The notes: a model not told the origin generated them from the letters alone. Positions 15,001 through 25,610 are shown, counted from the stretch's first letter. The stretch: 64,000 nt of DNA from Rhynchopus euleeides (GCA_963210315.1 OY723268.1:2108001-2172000), one strand, 5' to 3'. Program-made: numbers and translations.

Positions 15001-17862
15001 AGAGCCTCGGGGACTGGGTGTGCCGGTGCGCGCCGCCGGCGACGGCGACGGCTGTTGGGCGCCCTGTCGACAAGTGCCTGGTGGACGAGTGTGTGGCGGT
15101 GACGCAGAAGGGGGCGCGCCAGTGCGAGCACTTCCGGCGCTTCACCACCGACGGGTGCGAGTGCGCGTGCGGGTGGCAGCTGCCGGAGGCGGAGGGCCCG
15201 GGCATCGGGGCTGGGTTCGCGGAGCCGTGCAACTCGGGGTGCTGCAACCCGACGCGGTCGGGGCTGGGTGACTGGTGCATCCTGGAGAGCAACGAGTTCA
15301 ACCGTGCGAACCCGAAGTGTGCGGCGCTGCTGGGGGCGAGCAAGCGGCAGACGTGTGCAGAGCCCGGGGCGCCGGCGCCTGCCGGTGCGAGCCAGCCTGC
15401 GGTGACGGACGTGTGCATGGAGAAGGGGCAGGTGTGCGTCGACCCGGACCACTCGCCGTCTGTGACAGGGAACTGGGAGTGCCGCTGTGCGGACGGGACA
15501 GAGATGCAGGAGGGGAAGTGTGGTATGTGCCTCTGCAGTGTGGGGGGGTGGGGAGATGTGAAGCAAGTGTGTGGTGATCTCTTGATTGCTTTTGCTTTTC
15601 TGTTGCCGTTGTTCTGACCCATATACACCACATACACGATGCAATACAACACACCACCACAGTGCACGACGAGTGCCGCAACGTGACGACATGCTACGAG
15701 GGCGGGCAGCGTTGCCGGGACCCGAACACCGCACAGGACTCGGTGGGTGACTGGGTGTGCGAGTGTGTGACTGGGAGCGGTGAGGCGACAGGGGCGCTCG
15801 CCACATGTGGTATGCCAGATGATGTGTGGGGGTGGTGGTGTACATGAGTCTGTGATGGCGATTGTGTTGTGTTGTGTTGTGCTCTGCTGTGTTGTTGGGT
15901 TGGTCTGGGAGTCTTCGGTCGGACATAAGACACAAAACATCAATATCAAAAACGCGTCTCGTGGGAGATGGGGGTTACTCAGCCACCGCTTTTCCGTTGC
16001 ATTAGGCACCGTTCAGTGCAAAAGCTGACGTACGGAGGGGCGAAGGCAGGGAGCAAAACACCACTCGTTGTCCTTATGAAGGGTGGTGTTTGTTCCGTTC
16101 GCCCCCCTTCCAACCCTTCAAGAAAACTGTTGCTGCAAGTGGTAGAAAAACAAATACGCACAGGGAAGTCGTCTTCTCTAGTCCTCCCTTGACTCCCTAG
16201 TTGCACCGAAGGTGCTTAAACAAGTTTACTGAATGTTGTTGGGTTGGTCTGTACCGTCGGCACATCTCCACCCCCCACCCACACTTACCCCACCCACCAA
16301 CACCAATAACAGAATTCCCGGATGGGGACGAGTGCAAGGAGAACCAGGCGACGTGCAAGGACGCCAAGCAGTACTGCTTCGACCCGGACACGACGGTTGA
16401 CGGAGACTGGGAGTGCCGCTGCGCGGAGCCGTCGGTCACCGCAAAGGTGGGGCAGCAGGCACCGGCAGAGTGCGAGCTGGACGAGTGCTCCGCAAAGTGC
16501 GCGACGTGCGCGGACCGCGGGGACGGGAAGGGGAGCGCGTGCCGCGGGCAGCGCTGCGTGGATGGGTCGGTGTCGGCCGCCGGGGACTGGCGGTGCGAGT
16601 GCATTGCACCTGCGCTGGGGTCTGCCGCCGGGGCACGCGCGGTGTGTGTCCTGGACGAGTGTGCCGACACGGAGATTGCGGGGGTGTGCACGCGCGCGGG
16701 GCAGGTGTGCCACGACCAGGACAAGAGCGACCTCCGGCTGAACGACTGGATGTGCATGTGCGAGGCGCCGGCAACCGGGTCGGCGCTGATCAGCGTGGCA
16801 AAGTGCACGAAGGACGAGTGCCTCGACGGGACGATCGCGGACACGTGCCGGAAGGCGGGGCAGGCGTGCTACGACCCGAACCCGACGGGGGATGCGCTCG
16901 GGGACTGGAAGTGCAGGTGCCCGCTGCCGGCAACCGGCGAGGCGACCGGGTCTCCGGCGACGTGCCAGTTCGTCGGGGAGTGCCAGGACGAGGCGGTGTC
17001 ATCTGTGTGCACGTCGGCGGGGCAGACGTGCGTCGACCCCGACGTGGGGACGGAGGGCGACTGGCAGTGCGTGTGCGTCGCCCCGCAGCGCGGGGTGAGC
17101 GGGAAGATGGCCCCGGCGAAGTGCGGGACGGACGAGTGCACGGCGGCGTGTGAGGGGTGCGAGATGGGGACGTGTGCGGCGGCCGGGCAGAAGTGCGTCG
17201 ACCCGAATGTGGAGCAGGACGGGGACTGGCAGTGCGCGTGCCGCGGGGTGCAGGTGGGCGAGCCTGCGGTGGGGCAGCCTGCGTCGTGCTCGGCCGTAGT
17301 GTGCGCGGACACGTCGGAAATGGTGGCGTGCAACCAGCTGCCCGCGTGCATGTGGGACGACCGGGAGAGCGCGTGTGTCGGCACAACGGTGACGACGCGC
17401 TGCGAGGGGCTCGAGCAGACGACGTGCCGGGCGCAGGAGCTGTGTGACTGGGACACAGGGCGCGACATGTGCGTGTCCGTCGGCGGCTGGAACACGGCGA
17501 CTCTGACGCTGCTGGAGGCAAACGAGACGAACGGGACGGGTCTCGCTGCGTCGGGCGGCGACGGCGACGACGACTGCGTGCTGTGCTGGCTGCTCCCCCT
17601 GCTGCTGCTGCTGTGCTGCAGCTGCTGCCTCGCCGCCTTCCTGCTGTGCCGCCGCAGGCAGCAGCAGAACGATGCGGACGACGAGAAGTGGAACAAGCAG
17701 TTCGAGGCGGAGGTGGAGGAGGGCGACAGCGAGCAGAACCTGGGGCTCGGCGAGCGCTCGCCCAGCAAGGGGAGCGAGGCACACGAGGGGCTGCTCGAGC
17801 GCGACAGCGAGGAGATGTCGCAGCGCTCGCCCAAGAGCACCGTGCACGACGATGATATCTGA
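1..17862 (+). CDS. Giant VWA/EGF-like modular surface protein (5' end outside window)
   Basis: Exons <1-15522, 15663-15809 and 16313-17862 join in frame; both introns are phase 1 with GTATG donors and CAG acceptors. The frame is already open at base 3, and bases 3-30 match the end of an internal repeat, so the true start lies upstream. Order of parts: three VWA domains (from about nt 81, 1761 and 3441), each with a MIDAS-type DxSGS motif after a CPDLDIAFILD stretch. Cys-rich C-x-W modules lie between them. A Pro/Thr linker (about 4384-4580) is followed by about 75-80 modules of roughly 50 residues starting DEC with six cysteines. A hydrophobic helix (about 17575-17650) and an acidic ~65-residue tail end the protein. 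Over 5700 residues are visible. VWA and EGF-like modules normally mediate adhesion, often with Ca2+ or Mg2+. A surface adhesin is inferred; the ligand is unknown. Confidence 0.93.
81..4230 (+). repeat. Three tandem VWA units inside the giant gene, period about 1683 nt
   Basis: Units begin near 81, 1761 and 3441. Each is a VWA domain followed by C-x-W cysteine modules. Units 1 and 2 are nearly identical over long stretches (1130-1500 against 2811-3180), while unit 3 lacks most of the trailing Cys-rich block and runs into the Pro/Thr linker. The near identity of only part of units 1 and 2 points to recent duplication or gene conversion. Confidence 0.9.
15523..15662 (+). other. Intron 1 of giant gene (140 nt)
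   Basis: Donor G|GTATGT at 15523 and acceptor CCACCACAG ending at 15662. Reading through instead gives a stop within about 30 codons and leaves the array mid-module. Splicing restores the DEC module pattern (C-VHDECRN). Phase 1. Confidence 0.88.
15810..16312 (+). other. Intron 2 of giant gene (503 nt)
   Basis: Donor G|GTATGC at 15810 and acceptor AATAACAG ending at 16312, phase 1 like intron 1. The join gives TCEFPDGDEC, matching other module borders such as VCEYVGEC and TCQFVGEC. No gene is seen inside it. Confidence 0.88.
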
Positions 17863-17932
17863 GCAAAATCACTGCAGCCAGGCGGGCCTGTACTGGGCAT
17901 GGTGGCTCTCGAGTGCGGGCTTGTGATTTTTT

Positions 17933-18123
17933 ATTAAACACACTCGTGTGAGCGGAAAGCGCCCCACCACAGCTGCAACCAAACGTGCTCTATACACTAA
18001 CCCCACCCTTCATCAGGCTCAGGGTGTGATCAGTTCAGGGTTTTGTGTGTAGAAGCGTCAACGCAACAAACAAAAGGAAATTCATCAGAGCGGTTGTAGC
18101 TGTGAAGTGATAGGGCGCTTTTT
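17933..18123 (-). repeat. Inverted-end dispersed repeat, family A (full copy)
   Basis: Full ~186-bp copy just after the giant gene. Its ends are imperfect inverted repeats (AAAGCGCCC...CAGCTACAACC against GGTTGCAGCTG...GGGCGCTTT). It contains the core gcgttgacgcttctacac and the conserved stretch gagcacgtttgg, and closes with a CACACGAGTGTG hairpin. Further copies lie at 37638, 47371, 56127 and elsewhere. Confidence 0.85.
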
Positions 18124-20342
18124 CAAGGAAGCATGCCGGTTTGTTGATGCGTTTTGTTTGTGCCATCGGCACTGCTGATGCTTGCCTGCGATTTCTGGTG
18201 GCAGGCACCATCTCCCCCCCCTTCTATGTTTCACCTCCCACCCCATCCCATCCCATCCCACCCTTCCACACTCCACATTCCATCTGCCACCCGCTTGTGT
18301 GCAATGCACACAACCCAGCTTATTCTTGTTTTGTGTATGTTTTCGGTGGCGCTGGGTGCTGGGCGCTGGGTGAACTAATGATGCAGTGGCGGGCGCTGAT
18401 ACCGCGAATCCTCATTCGTGCGTGGGCCCTGTTGCACTTCTTCACCCGAACCCCCCCTCCCCTCGCCCAGGTGCGCCCGCAGCTGTTCGCATAGCGGCTC
18501 CATCAGTGAGCCGGTGGGTGGCAGCGCCGCACCTGGGGGCGCTGTGCTTTTGTTGGTGAATGCATGCTTGATATTGTGAGATGCTGGCTCCTTTGCCGGA
18601 GATCAGCTTTTTGTTATTGCCTATTGCCTATTGCCCATTGCCTATAAGAAAAGAATGCGCAGTATGCGCAGAACCCACAACCCACATCCACCGCAGCCCA
18701 GACAACACGGCCCCCCGCCCTTTTGCGCGCCCCCCGGACGTGGGGGTGTATAAGCAAAGGGCACGCCCCCCGCTGTTGCTGGGCAAAAGCCCCCTCCCAT
18801 CCACACACACACACGCCACCCTTGTGCCCGTGGCTCCTTTGTATCTGCGGGGGTGTATCACATCCTTTGCATGTCCTTTTGTCCACTGTTCGGTGTTCTT
18901 TTGCGTGATGCCTGGCCCGGACCTGCCTTCAGCCGCCTTCCTTTTCTCCAGCAACATCCTTTATTTATAGTGTCTCTGCTTGCCCGCATGTGCTGCGGCC
19001 AGAGCGGCGGGGACGGGGTGTGTGTGCGTGTGTGTTAGCCGTGAGCGGCAGTGCGGGACATCATCAGTAGATAATATTGGTGTTTGCCCCCGTGCTGTGC
19101 GAGTGTGGCGTGGTGTACTGTGTGTGCGGCGTATCTGTATTTGGCAGGAGGAATGAAGGAAGGAAGGAAGCCAGTCCAACAGCCAGCAGGGTCGGCCGGT
19201 GCAGGCTTCTCTTCTTGTGTTGTGTGTGTGTGTGGCTGTAAGTTCTCATGTTTCTTCTTCACGATAATGCGGGCGAAACGCCCGCAAGGACGCACGATCG
19301 CTTTGATGGCTTCCCTTATATTATGGGACTTTTGTTGTTGTTTCTGCTGCTCCGAAAGAGAGAAGGGCCAGACAATGCAGGCCAACACGACATGGAAAGA
19401 CACGACGGCAAACCGACCCGGACGTGCTCGATAGAAACGTGGCGCAGAGGGCTATGGGTGTTGCCACACGCCTGTGGGCACACCCACTATGAAAAGGGGG
19501 GGCGCGGCATGGCCCGAGCCGCTTAACCGCGCAAACAGCGGACACGCCGTGCCCCTCCTTCGGCCGCGCCACGTCGGCACGTCTGGGTGCGGGCAGCAGG
19601 CATGCCTGCTGCCCGCTTGCACCTTTTGCACCTTTGCTGCATCCTTTTTGCCATCATACTTGTCTTTCCTGAACCCACACCCCACCCCATGCCCCCCACC
19701 CATCCTCACTCCCTCACTCCCTCCGACAACGGCCGTCAGTGCCGTTCATTCTTCCGCCTCCCCAACCCGTCCCTCCAACTTATCCAATCCCCATCTTGTA
19801 CCCCACAACTCTTGAGGCCTATCGCAGGTTATCCGTTTGCCAAGCACGAGAGACGGGGGCCGTGGCCAACAGAAGCTTGTCTGGAAAATGCATCACGCAC
19901 GACACAATGCGTGACCGTGGGGAGCGGCGAATGAAAGTATATGATACATGTCAAGACAAACGTAACAGGAGTTCGGTTCCGCTCTGGTGGCGTTCCGCCG
20001 CTACGGGACGGGAACTGGGCAGCTCGCCCACATATGCGCAGATGCGTTCAACTGCCAGTGACGCTTCCTCTCCCGCCCCCCGCCCCCCTCTCGGCGCCCT
20101 CCACAGAAACTATTTGCTGAGATTGCAACCAACACAGTCCTGCAGGTGATAGGTGTTTGCTGTTCGTCCTGCAGGTGATAGGTGTGTGCTGTCATTTGCT
20201 GTTGAATTGGCTGAAAACTGACGAAGATCGACGAAGGATAACGGCCAGCGAAGACTCCCATTGTGTTCTGGGATTTCATTGGTGGCTTTTCTTCTTGCTG
20301 CTGGTCTCGACTCTGCGTGGAAAGGAAGATCCGACCAGAAAC
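18124..20342. other. Intergenic, no gene seen
   Basis: Pyrimidine-rich and G-rich tracts with short open frames in several overlapping frames but no conserved protein features. A doubled CTGCAGGTGATAGGTGT motif lies at about 20142-20190. I see no RNA gene here. Confidence 0.5.
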
Positions 20343-21563
20343 ATGGATGTGTCAGTTCGTCACACTGGCACTGGGCACAGCTGTGTCGTCAGTGTTCCGG
20401 AAAGCGGGACTGTGGTCAGGCTGAAGGCGGATGCGCTGAACGAGATGTTCGCGGGTTCTGTCAACGCAGCCCGTGAGGCTGAAAACGTGGCAGCACACAT
20501 CGAAGGGTGTGAGGAGGAGCTGGACGATGCACAGTGCATTGCCGACACGGGTCTGGAGGACGGGGGTGCTGTCCAGCTCGTCCCCCGCTGGCCCAACGTC
20601 AAGGCTCCCGCAGTCTACTCATCTGCGCATGGCGACTTTTTCATTTGCATTGCACTGTCGAGGTGTGGGACGCTGTGTGCAGTGGGTTACTATAAAGGAC
20701 ATATCACTGTGTTTAACACTAGCACCACTGCTGTGGTGGCGAACTTAGTACACGGCAAAGAGCCTATTACCCACACTGCGTTCTCGGTGTGTGGGACGCG
20801 GTTAGCAACGTGCTCTTTGGACAGCACTATCTGCGTGTGGCTGACAGGGGCGTGGGAGGAGGAGTGCATGCTGCACCACAAGAACGGCAATTTCGTGTTC
20901 AGTGCAGCGTGGTCGCACTGCGGACGTCTGGTGTCCGGAGGCAACGAAAGCAAAGTGCGTGTGTGGGACTTGAAGGGCACACCGAGTGCCACAGTGCTGG
21001 AGGGTCATAATAGAACCCTTTGTGGGATTGCAGATTACTTCTTAAGGAAACTGCGTGCGCGAGACTTGAAGGGCACACCGAGCGCTACAGTGCTGGAGGG
21101 TCACAGCAGGGCGGTTTACAGTATTGCTGTGTCGGGAACGAGGATCTTCAGCGGGTCAGATGACAAGACGATCCGTGTGTGGGACATCAACACCCTGACA
21201 CACACACGCACCCTGGATGGGCACACTGGTTCGGTGACCCGCATCGCCCTGACGAAGGACGAGCAGCACCTCGTGTCATTCCACTACAAGTCACTCAAGG
21301 TGTGGTGCACGACCTCCCTCAGCTGCCTGCGTACTGTGCAAGTTGACCCCCATCCCTGCTCACTTGCTGTGTCACAACCAGGCGATGTCGTTGCAGTGAA
21401 TGGCAGCTCCATCAAGCTGTACCGCCTCAGCACAGGAGAGCGTCTGGGGGAGGTGGAATCACGTGGCCAGGGTGTTGCACTCAGCCTCTGCGGGAGGTGG
21501 GTCTTCATACCAATGAACAAGACCTCAGTCTCTGTGTGTGATGTATCTTCCATTTCACCCTGA
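20343..21563 (+). CDS. Ubiquitin-like/WD40 repeat protein, copy 1
   Basis: 406 residues. I choose the ATG at 20343 because the product then starts MDVSVRH, matching MDVVVRH of the paralogue at 45087; the frame is open upstream but that part is not conserved. Residues 1-80 resemble a ubiquitin-like beta-grasp: a basic first strand, and the ending CIADTGLEDGGAVQLV fits the family's last strands. Residues ~90-400 are WD40 blades with GH...WD/VW signatures (KVRVWDLKG, TIRVWDINT), forming a propeller that normally acts as a protein-binding platform. One blade is shortened: the string DLKGTPSATVLEGH is duplicated (about 20967 and 21066) with a poor blade between, suggesting an internal duplication. 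Partner and pathway are unknown. Confidence 0.85.
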   Translation: MDVSVRHTGTGHSCVVSVPESGTVVRLKADALNEMFAGSVNAAREAENVAAHIEGCEEELDDAQCIADTGLEDGGAVQLVPRWPNVKAPAVYSSAHGDFFICIALSRCGTLCAVGYYKGHITVFNTSTTAVVANLVHGKEPITHTAFSVCGTRLATCSLDSTICVWLTGAWEEECMLHHKNGNFVFSAAWSHCGRLVSGGNESKVRVWDLKGTPSATVLEGHNRTLCGIADYFLRKLRARDLKGTPSATVLEGHSRAVYSIAVSGTRIFSGSDDKTIRVWDINTLTHTRTLDGHTGSVTRIALTKDEQHLVSFHYKSLKVWCTTSLSCLRTVQVDPHPCSLAVSQPGDVVAVNGSSIKLYRLSTGERLGEVESRGQGVALSLCGRWVFIPMNKTSVSVCDVSSISP

Positions 21564-22143
21564 GCGAACCCGTTCCTGCCTTTCGTGATTGCCGTTGTTC
21601 AGCCTCTCTTCTTGCCTCGCAGCACCACCTGGCCCCTCGGTTTGGAGCTGCATCTCCAGTGAACAGACAAGCCCCTTATCTTTTGCAACAGTACCTTGGA
21701 GGTGTGCAATGCAAGCAAGCGACACATTCCAGAAGTGTGTCGGTGGTATTTTTGCAACCAACAGTACATGCAGGGATAGATGCTGAGGGATATGCACTGT
21801 ACGAGCCCCACCACAGAACATGGTTGTTGCAACAGGTGGGTTGCAATGGGGATGTGCGGAAGGCACTGCAGGGCCCTCAGCAACGCAGGGAACTAGGACG
21901 ACAACTGCATGCGCACGACCCTGGCTCAACACCCCCGCCTCCCGGAACGCCCGTGACACCTCTGCCCGGACTTGCCGAGCCCCTCTGCCCCGCTTTGATG
22001 ATCAACGCTCTCTGATAATTTGCGGATTCGAGACACATACACACCCCCCCACCAACCTCCGCCCAAAGCCACATCAGTTGTCGTCAACAGTTCACCACCC
22101 CCCTACCCACCACAGGGCACACCAGGCCCTGCACGCCCCACCC
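21564..22143. other. Intergenic, no gene seen
   Basis: Spacer between the WD40 gene and the coiled-coil gene. The downstream frame is open from 21820 but its N-terminal part has no protein-like features, so I treat it as leader. Pyrimidine-rich DNA with CAG at about 22118 could supply a splice acceptor. Confidence 0.5.
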
Positions 22144-23040
22144 ATGTCTGCGGAGGAGGCCTTCCTCGAGCAGCTGGAGCTGCTGCGCAACGGCGGCTCT
22201 CTGGGAGCCGCAGCCCGACGCAGCCCGCCTTCGCCTCTGCGGGCGAGGCTGACACTCGACGACGTGCCTGCTGCCGATGGGTGCGCCACGGGCTCCCCCT
22301 CGTTGAGCTACACGCTGTCCCCCATGACGGCAACGACGGGGCACCACACACGCGCCATCGAATCCCCCACGGCGCAGGGCGACGAGATCCCGAGGGCGGT
22401 GCGCGCAGAGCTGGAGCGCCTCACCCTGCGCATCACTGCCCTGGAGGACAAGCTGGGTGGCGGGGTCGATGACTTCGTGCGCCGCGAGCGGGCCCGGGTG
22501 GATCGCCTGTCCTTCGAAGCGGCTGTGCTGAGCACGCACGACGCGCCGCACACCTCGTTTGTGTCTGCACATGATAGGAGCATCGTCTCCCCCACACACG
22601 GCGCCTCTCCACAGGCAGCGTCGCCTGCTGCCGTGCAGCTGCGCAGGGACATGGATGCCCTGAGGGATCAGCTGGCCTGCATCTCAGCCGCATCAGCAGC
22701 CATGAAGGACGACCTCGCTGCAGCAGTCGAGAAGAGCGCCGCAGGAGAGTGCGCCGCAGGCAGGACCTGGTCTCTGGTGCTGCTGCTAGCGGACAAGGTG
22801 GTGGAGGTGTACACACGCCTGCAGCCCGAGAGCGGCACCGGGTATCCCGAGGAGGAGCGCCTGAGGGAGAAGCTGCTGTCGCTGTCGCTGCCGCGAGATG
22901 CGCGGCCTGCAGACGGCGCGCGAGACCGCACGCAGTCCCCAGCAGCACAGCAGCAGGCCCTGCGGAGGAAGCCCCGTGATGCATCGCCGCGCAAGGCCCC
23001 CTGGACCTCCTCCACCAAGCGGGCGACAAAGTATAGCTGA
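22144..23040 (+). CDS. Coiled-coil protein of unknown function
   Basis: 298 residues from ATG 22144 (MSAEEAFLEQLELLRNGG) to TGA. No signal peptide or membrane segment is visible. Residues ~85-110 (RAELERLTLRITALEDKL) and ~160-195 have heptad-like spacing of leucines, suggesting coiled coils. Between them are Ser/Pro/Thr-rich, probably disordered stretches. The C-terminus is basic and Ser/Pro-rich. I do not recognise a family. G/C-ending codons and a frame clean of stops support coding. A longer form starting at 21820 is possible but less likely. Confidence 0.7.
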   Translation: MSAEEAFLEQLELLRNGGSLGAAARRSPPSPLRARLTLDDVPAADGCATGSPSLSYTLSPMTATTGHHTRAIESPTAQGDEIPRAVRAELERLTLRITALEDKLGGGVDDFVRRERARVDRLSFEAAVLSTHDAPHTSFVSAHDRSIVSPTHGASPQAASPAAVQLRRDMDALRDQLACISAASAAMKDDLAAAVEKSAAGECAAGRTWSLVLLLADKVVEVYTRLQPESGTGYPEEERLREKLLSLSLPRDARPADGARDRTQSPAAQQQALRRKPRDASPRKAPWTSSTKRATKYS

Positions 23041-24686
23041 GGGGGGGGGAGGACTCCGCCAGTGTCGCTTGCTCCTCTCAGAGCACAGAGTCAACCGGGC
23101 TGCGCGCTCGCGTGGTGAAGTAGCAGCGATACCTTTTGGGGCGCGAGCATTCTCGTGACGGGGTATTCACGCTTAAAGCAGGCCAGAGAGAGAGGGGGAG
23201 GGAGGGAGGGAGCGAATGGTGTGGGGGAGAAAGAATAGTGTGTGTGTGTAGCGGAAAGCTCTTGAGCTGGCAATTGCCTGGGTGGGGGTGTGTGGGGTTG
23301 GGGGGGTGACTACGCACGATGGTGGCCTAGTCAGGGCTTTGGCCATGGCAGTGATGACCTGGTCATGACCCAGGGGGTACAGGGCAAAATGGGCTGCGAC
23401 CCCCTGGTCAAAACCCTGACGAGGCCACCGTGCGAAGTAAGTGTCAGAGGCGTCACCCGCCGTGGTGTGTGCGGAGGTGTGGTCATCTCAGCCCTCGCGG
23501 AGTTTCCCGCGTTGAGGTGTATTGCCAGGGGGTGCAGATGGTGCACCACTTGCGATACGGGGCAGATGCCATGCAGCGTGTATGTGTATGTTGAAACCAG
23601 TTTTGGCGGTGTCTGGCTAGCGCAACCTTTCTCGACAGAAGCACCTCCCCTCACGTCCGTCACTTCGTGAGGCTTACCCCCTACGTGGCCCCAGTTTCGT
23701 TCGTACTCACGTACTCCCTCCACTGGCCGAACTCATCAGCGTGAACCAGCTTCCTTGGAACTCAGGGTGATCAAGTCCTGAGCGGAGCCACGCAGGGGGG
23801 TAAAAAGGAAAAAGAAGACACGGAACGACTCACAAGCGTGTATGTGTATGTGTGGTGAGTGCTCGTCACAGCGAGAGGGGTCAGGGGGAGCGGGACGGCG
23901 CCCCATTATGCTGCTGCCGCCTTGCTCCATCGGGGGGACGCAGCTAGTTTTGACCTACACAGGACCCACACAACATAACCACCCCCACCCCATCTGCGAT
24001 GCCATTTCCGTTTGCCTTTTGAGTTTCATAACTAGTCGGCCCCCGCCGCTCTCTCTTCACTTGCTTCAGTATCTCTTCTTACACCCCCCAGTTCTTATAA
24101 GTATACACCCCACCCCCCACCCCCTCACCCCCGCCTTTTCAATGGGAGTGCCTCACTCGGAAACGCAGAGCGAGTTGCGCAAAATGGTAAGGTGACAAAC
24201 TGATGCAGTGGGACACAGAACAGAGAGGCCTCAGCAGATTGGTAGCATGCGCCCGTGTCCGGCCCTTATCCTGGCCGCGCTCGCGGGTCCCTGACACTCC
24301 CTGACGGCATGTTGTGGTGGACGGTGGCCCCTAGTGGTGTGGAGGTTCGTCAGTTCCGTGTCGATGGGATCCCTAGTCTCGGCCCTGTGTGCCTGCATCT
24401 GCATCATGCCATGATTCTCTCTGAACCCCCACATGTGGGTTTGCCCGCGTGTCCCGGTGATGAAAACGGCGTACAGTTGAGAGTCCCCCTCCCCCCCAGA
24501 GCCCCGTTGTTTCGTATTTTGTTCTGTTGAGGTTTCCGATTAGCGTGCTGCGGCCGTCGTTCCGAATAGGGTGGTCTCGAGAGTGGTTCGTCTGTTGCAG
24601 CATTGGGGGGTGGGGAGGGCTCGCCACCAACACCCCCTTGACACAGGCGTTGCCCACAACAACAGTACACAAGAACTTTTCAGAAG
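23041..24686. other. Intergenic; one possible small exon
   Basis: Mostly without coding features. At 24142-24186 an ATG opens MGVPHSETQSELRKM, a myristoylation-type start, and runs into GTAAGG, a good donor. I found no convincing partner exon. The next ATG at 24687 encodes a signal peptide, which would not follow such a start. Confidence 0.4.
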
Positions 24687-25610
24687 ATGGGGCGTCTGGC
24701 GGCATTTGCTGTGGTGGTGGGTGCTGTGGCCCTGCAGGGTGTGTCGGCGCAGCACTGCTCGCCTGTGTGCGAGGCGTGCTGCCCCCGTGGAGACGGGGGC
24801 GAGTGGCTGCGTCCGAATGCGGACGGGGACTGCGTGGGGCGCAGCGGTGTTGCGCAGTGCAGGCTTGGGCGCGGGAAGTGCACCGGCGGGAAGGCGGCGG
24901 CGGTGTGCGAGCGGGTGCACCACGCGTCTGTGACGCTGTACAAGCCTGGGATGGACTCGGACCCGCCGGCAAACGTGTGGGTGCAGGAGGGGATGCCCGG
25001 GTGGAGCGTGACGAAGGCGGTGGGGGGCGCCCTGCAGAACTTCCCGCCGTACTTCCTGAACGGGATGGTGGCGCACGTCGGTGACCACGTCGTGCCGAAG
25101 GGGACGGACGTGGACTTCTACTGCCCGGAGGAGGCACACGGGCACTGCGACGCGGTGGTGCTGATGTACGAGTGCAGCCCGTGCAGGACGCAGACGGGCG
25201 GGCTGCCTGCGCTGCTTGCGGCGGCAGGTTTCGAGCGCTCGCGCTGCGGGCCGACCTTCACGACGGGGATGCGTGGCGGGCACCAGCACCGCCTCACGGT
25301 GTGGCGGAAGCGCGTGGAGGCGGGGCACCGTGTCCGGTTCCAGACGGAGGGGGACGCGGAGTGGGTCGCCTTCGCCATCAGCCACGGCAGCAGCATCGAC
25401 TGCGCAAACGACTTCGAGGCGCGTGAGGGGTGCGAGGCCCCGTCGCACGGCGGGATCTGCGCGTGGAAGGGCGGGAGGTGCGAGCTCAACAGGTGTGTCA
25501 CCTTCGGCCCTGCGCGTGGGTGCGACCCTGCGACCTGCGTGGGGAACGAGCTGCCGGTGATTGACGTCGACCCTGGTGTGGACATGGTGCGCCCCGACGA
25601 GAGGATGTAA
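24687..25610 (+). CDS. Secreted cysteine-rich protein
   Basis: 307 residues. The ATG at 24687 directly follows TTTTCAGAAG, a plausible splice acceptor. Residues 1-22 form a clear signal peptide (hydrophobic AFAVVVGAVAL, cleavage after VSA). The mature protein has over 20 cysteines and no membrane segment or anchor, so secretion is inferred. The segment GGICAWKGGRCELNRC near residue 265 is the same C-x-W-x(n)-C-x4-C module that recurs between the VWA domains of the giant protein, suggesting a shared extracellular system. The middle part (VTLYKPGMDSDPPANVWVQ...) contains several His residues, but I cannot assign an enzyme family. It ends TAA, followed by a spacer. Confidence 0.8.
   Translation: MGRLAAFAVVVGAVALQGVSAQHCSPVCEACCPRGDGGEWLRPNADGDCVGRSGVAQCRLGRGKCTGGKAAAVCERVHHASVTLYKPGMDSDPPANVWVQEGMPGWSVTKAVGGALQNFPPYFLNGMVAHVGDHVVPKGTDVDFYCPEEAHGHCDAVVLMYECSPCRTQTGGLPALLAAAGFERSRCGPTFTTGMRGGHQHRLTVWRKRVEAGHRVRFQTEGDAEWVAFAISHGSSIDCANDFEAREGCEAPSHGGICAWKGGRCELNRCVTFGPARGCDPATCVGNELPVIDVDPGVDMVRPDERM

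Larger units (their letters stand above)
4590..17300 (+). repeat. Array of six-Cys DEC modules in the giant protein
   Basis: Modules of about 50-55 residues repeat as DEC...C...GQxCxDP...GDWxCxC(P/V)xP..G...C. The opening D-E-C resembles the start of calcium-binding EGF domains, but spacing differs from the classic fold, so I call them EGF-like. The array continues across both introns. Three times it is interrupted by another cassette with a GCCNP motif (near 5893-6150, 11466-11720 and 15085-15330). Confidence 0.85.

Noticed and set aside
924-15935. Very long minus-strand open frames (up to 3043 codons) opposite the giant gene
   Set aside because: They are shadows of G/C-ending codons; their translations are Arg/Ala/Val-rich without domains, whereas the plus frame has periodic Cys modules.
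18124-20342. tRNA, rRNA or CRISPR-like arrays in the spacers
   Set aside because: None recognised by eye; the regular arrays present are satellites or element leaders without spacer diversity.
24142-24186. First exon of a myristoylated protein (MGVPHSETQSELRKM, GTAAGG donor)
   Set aside because: No downstream exon with matching phase and protein sense found; kept only as a possibility.
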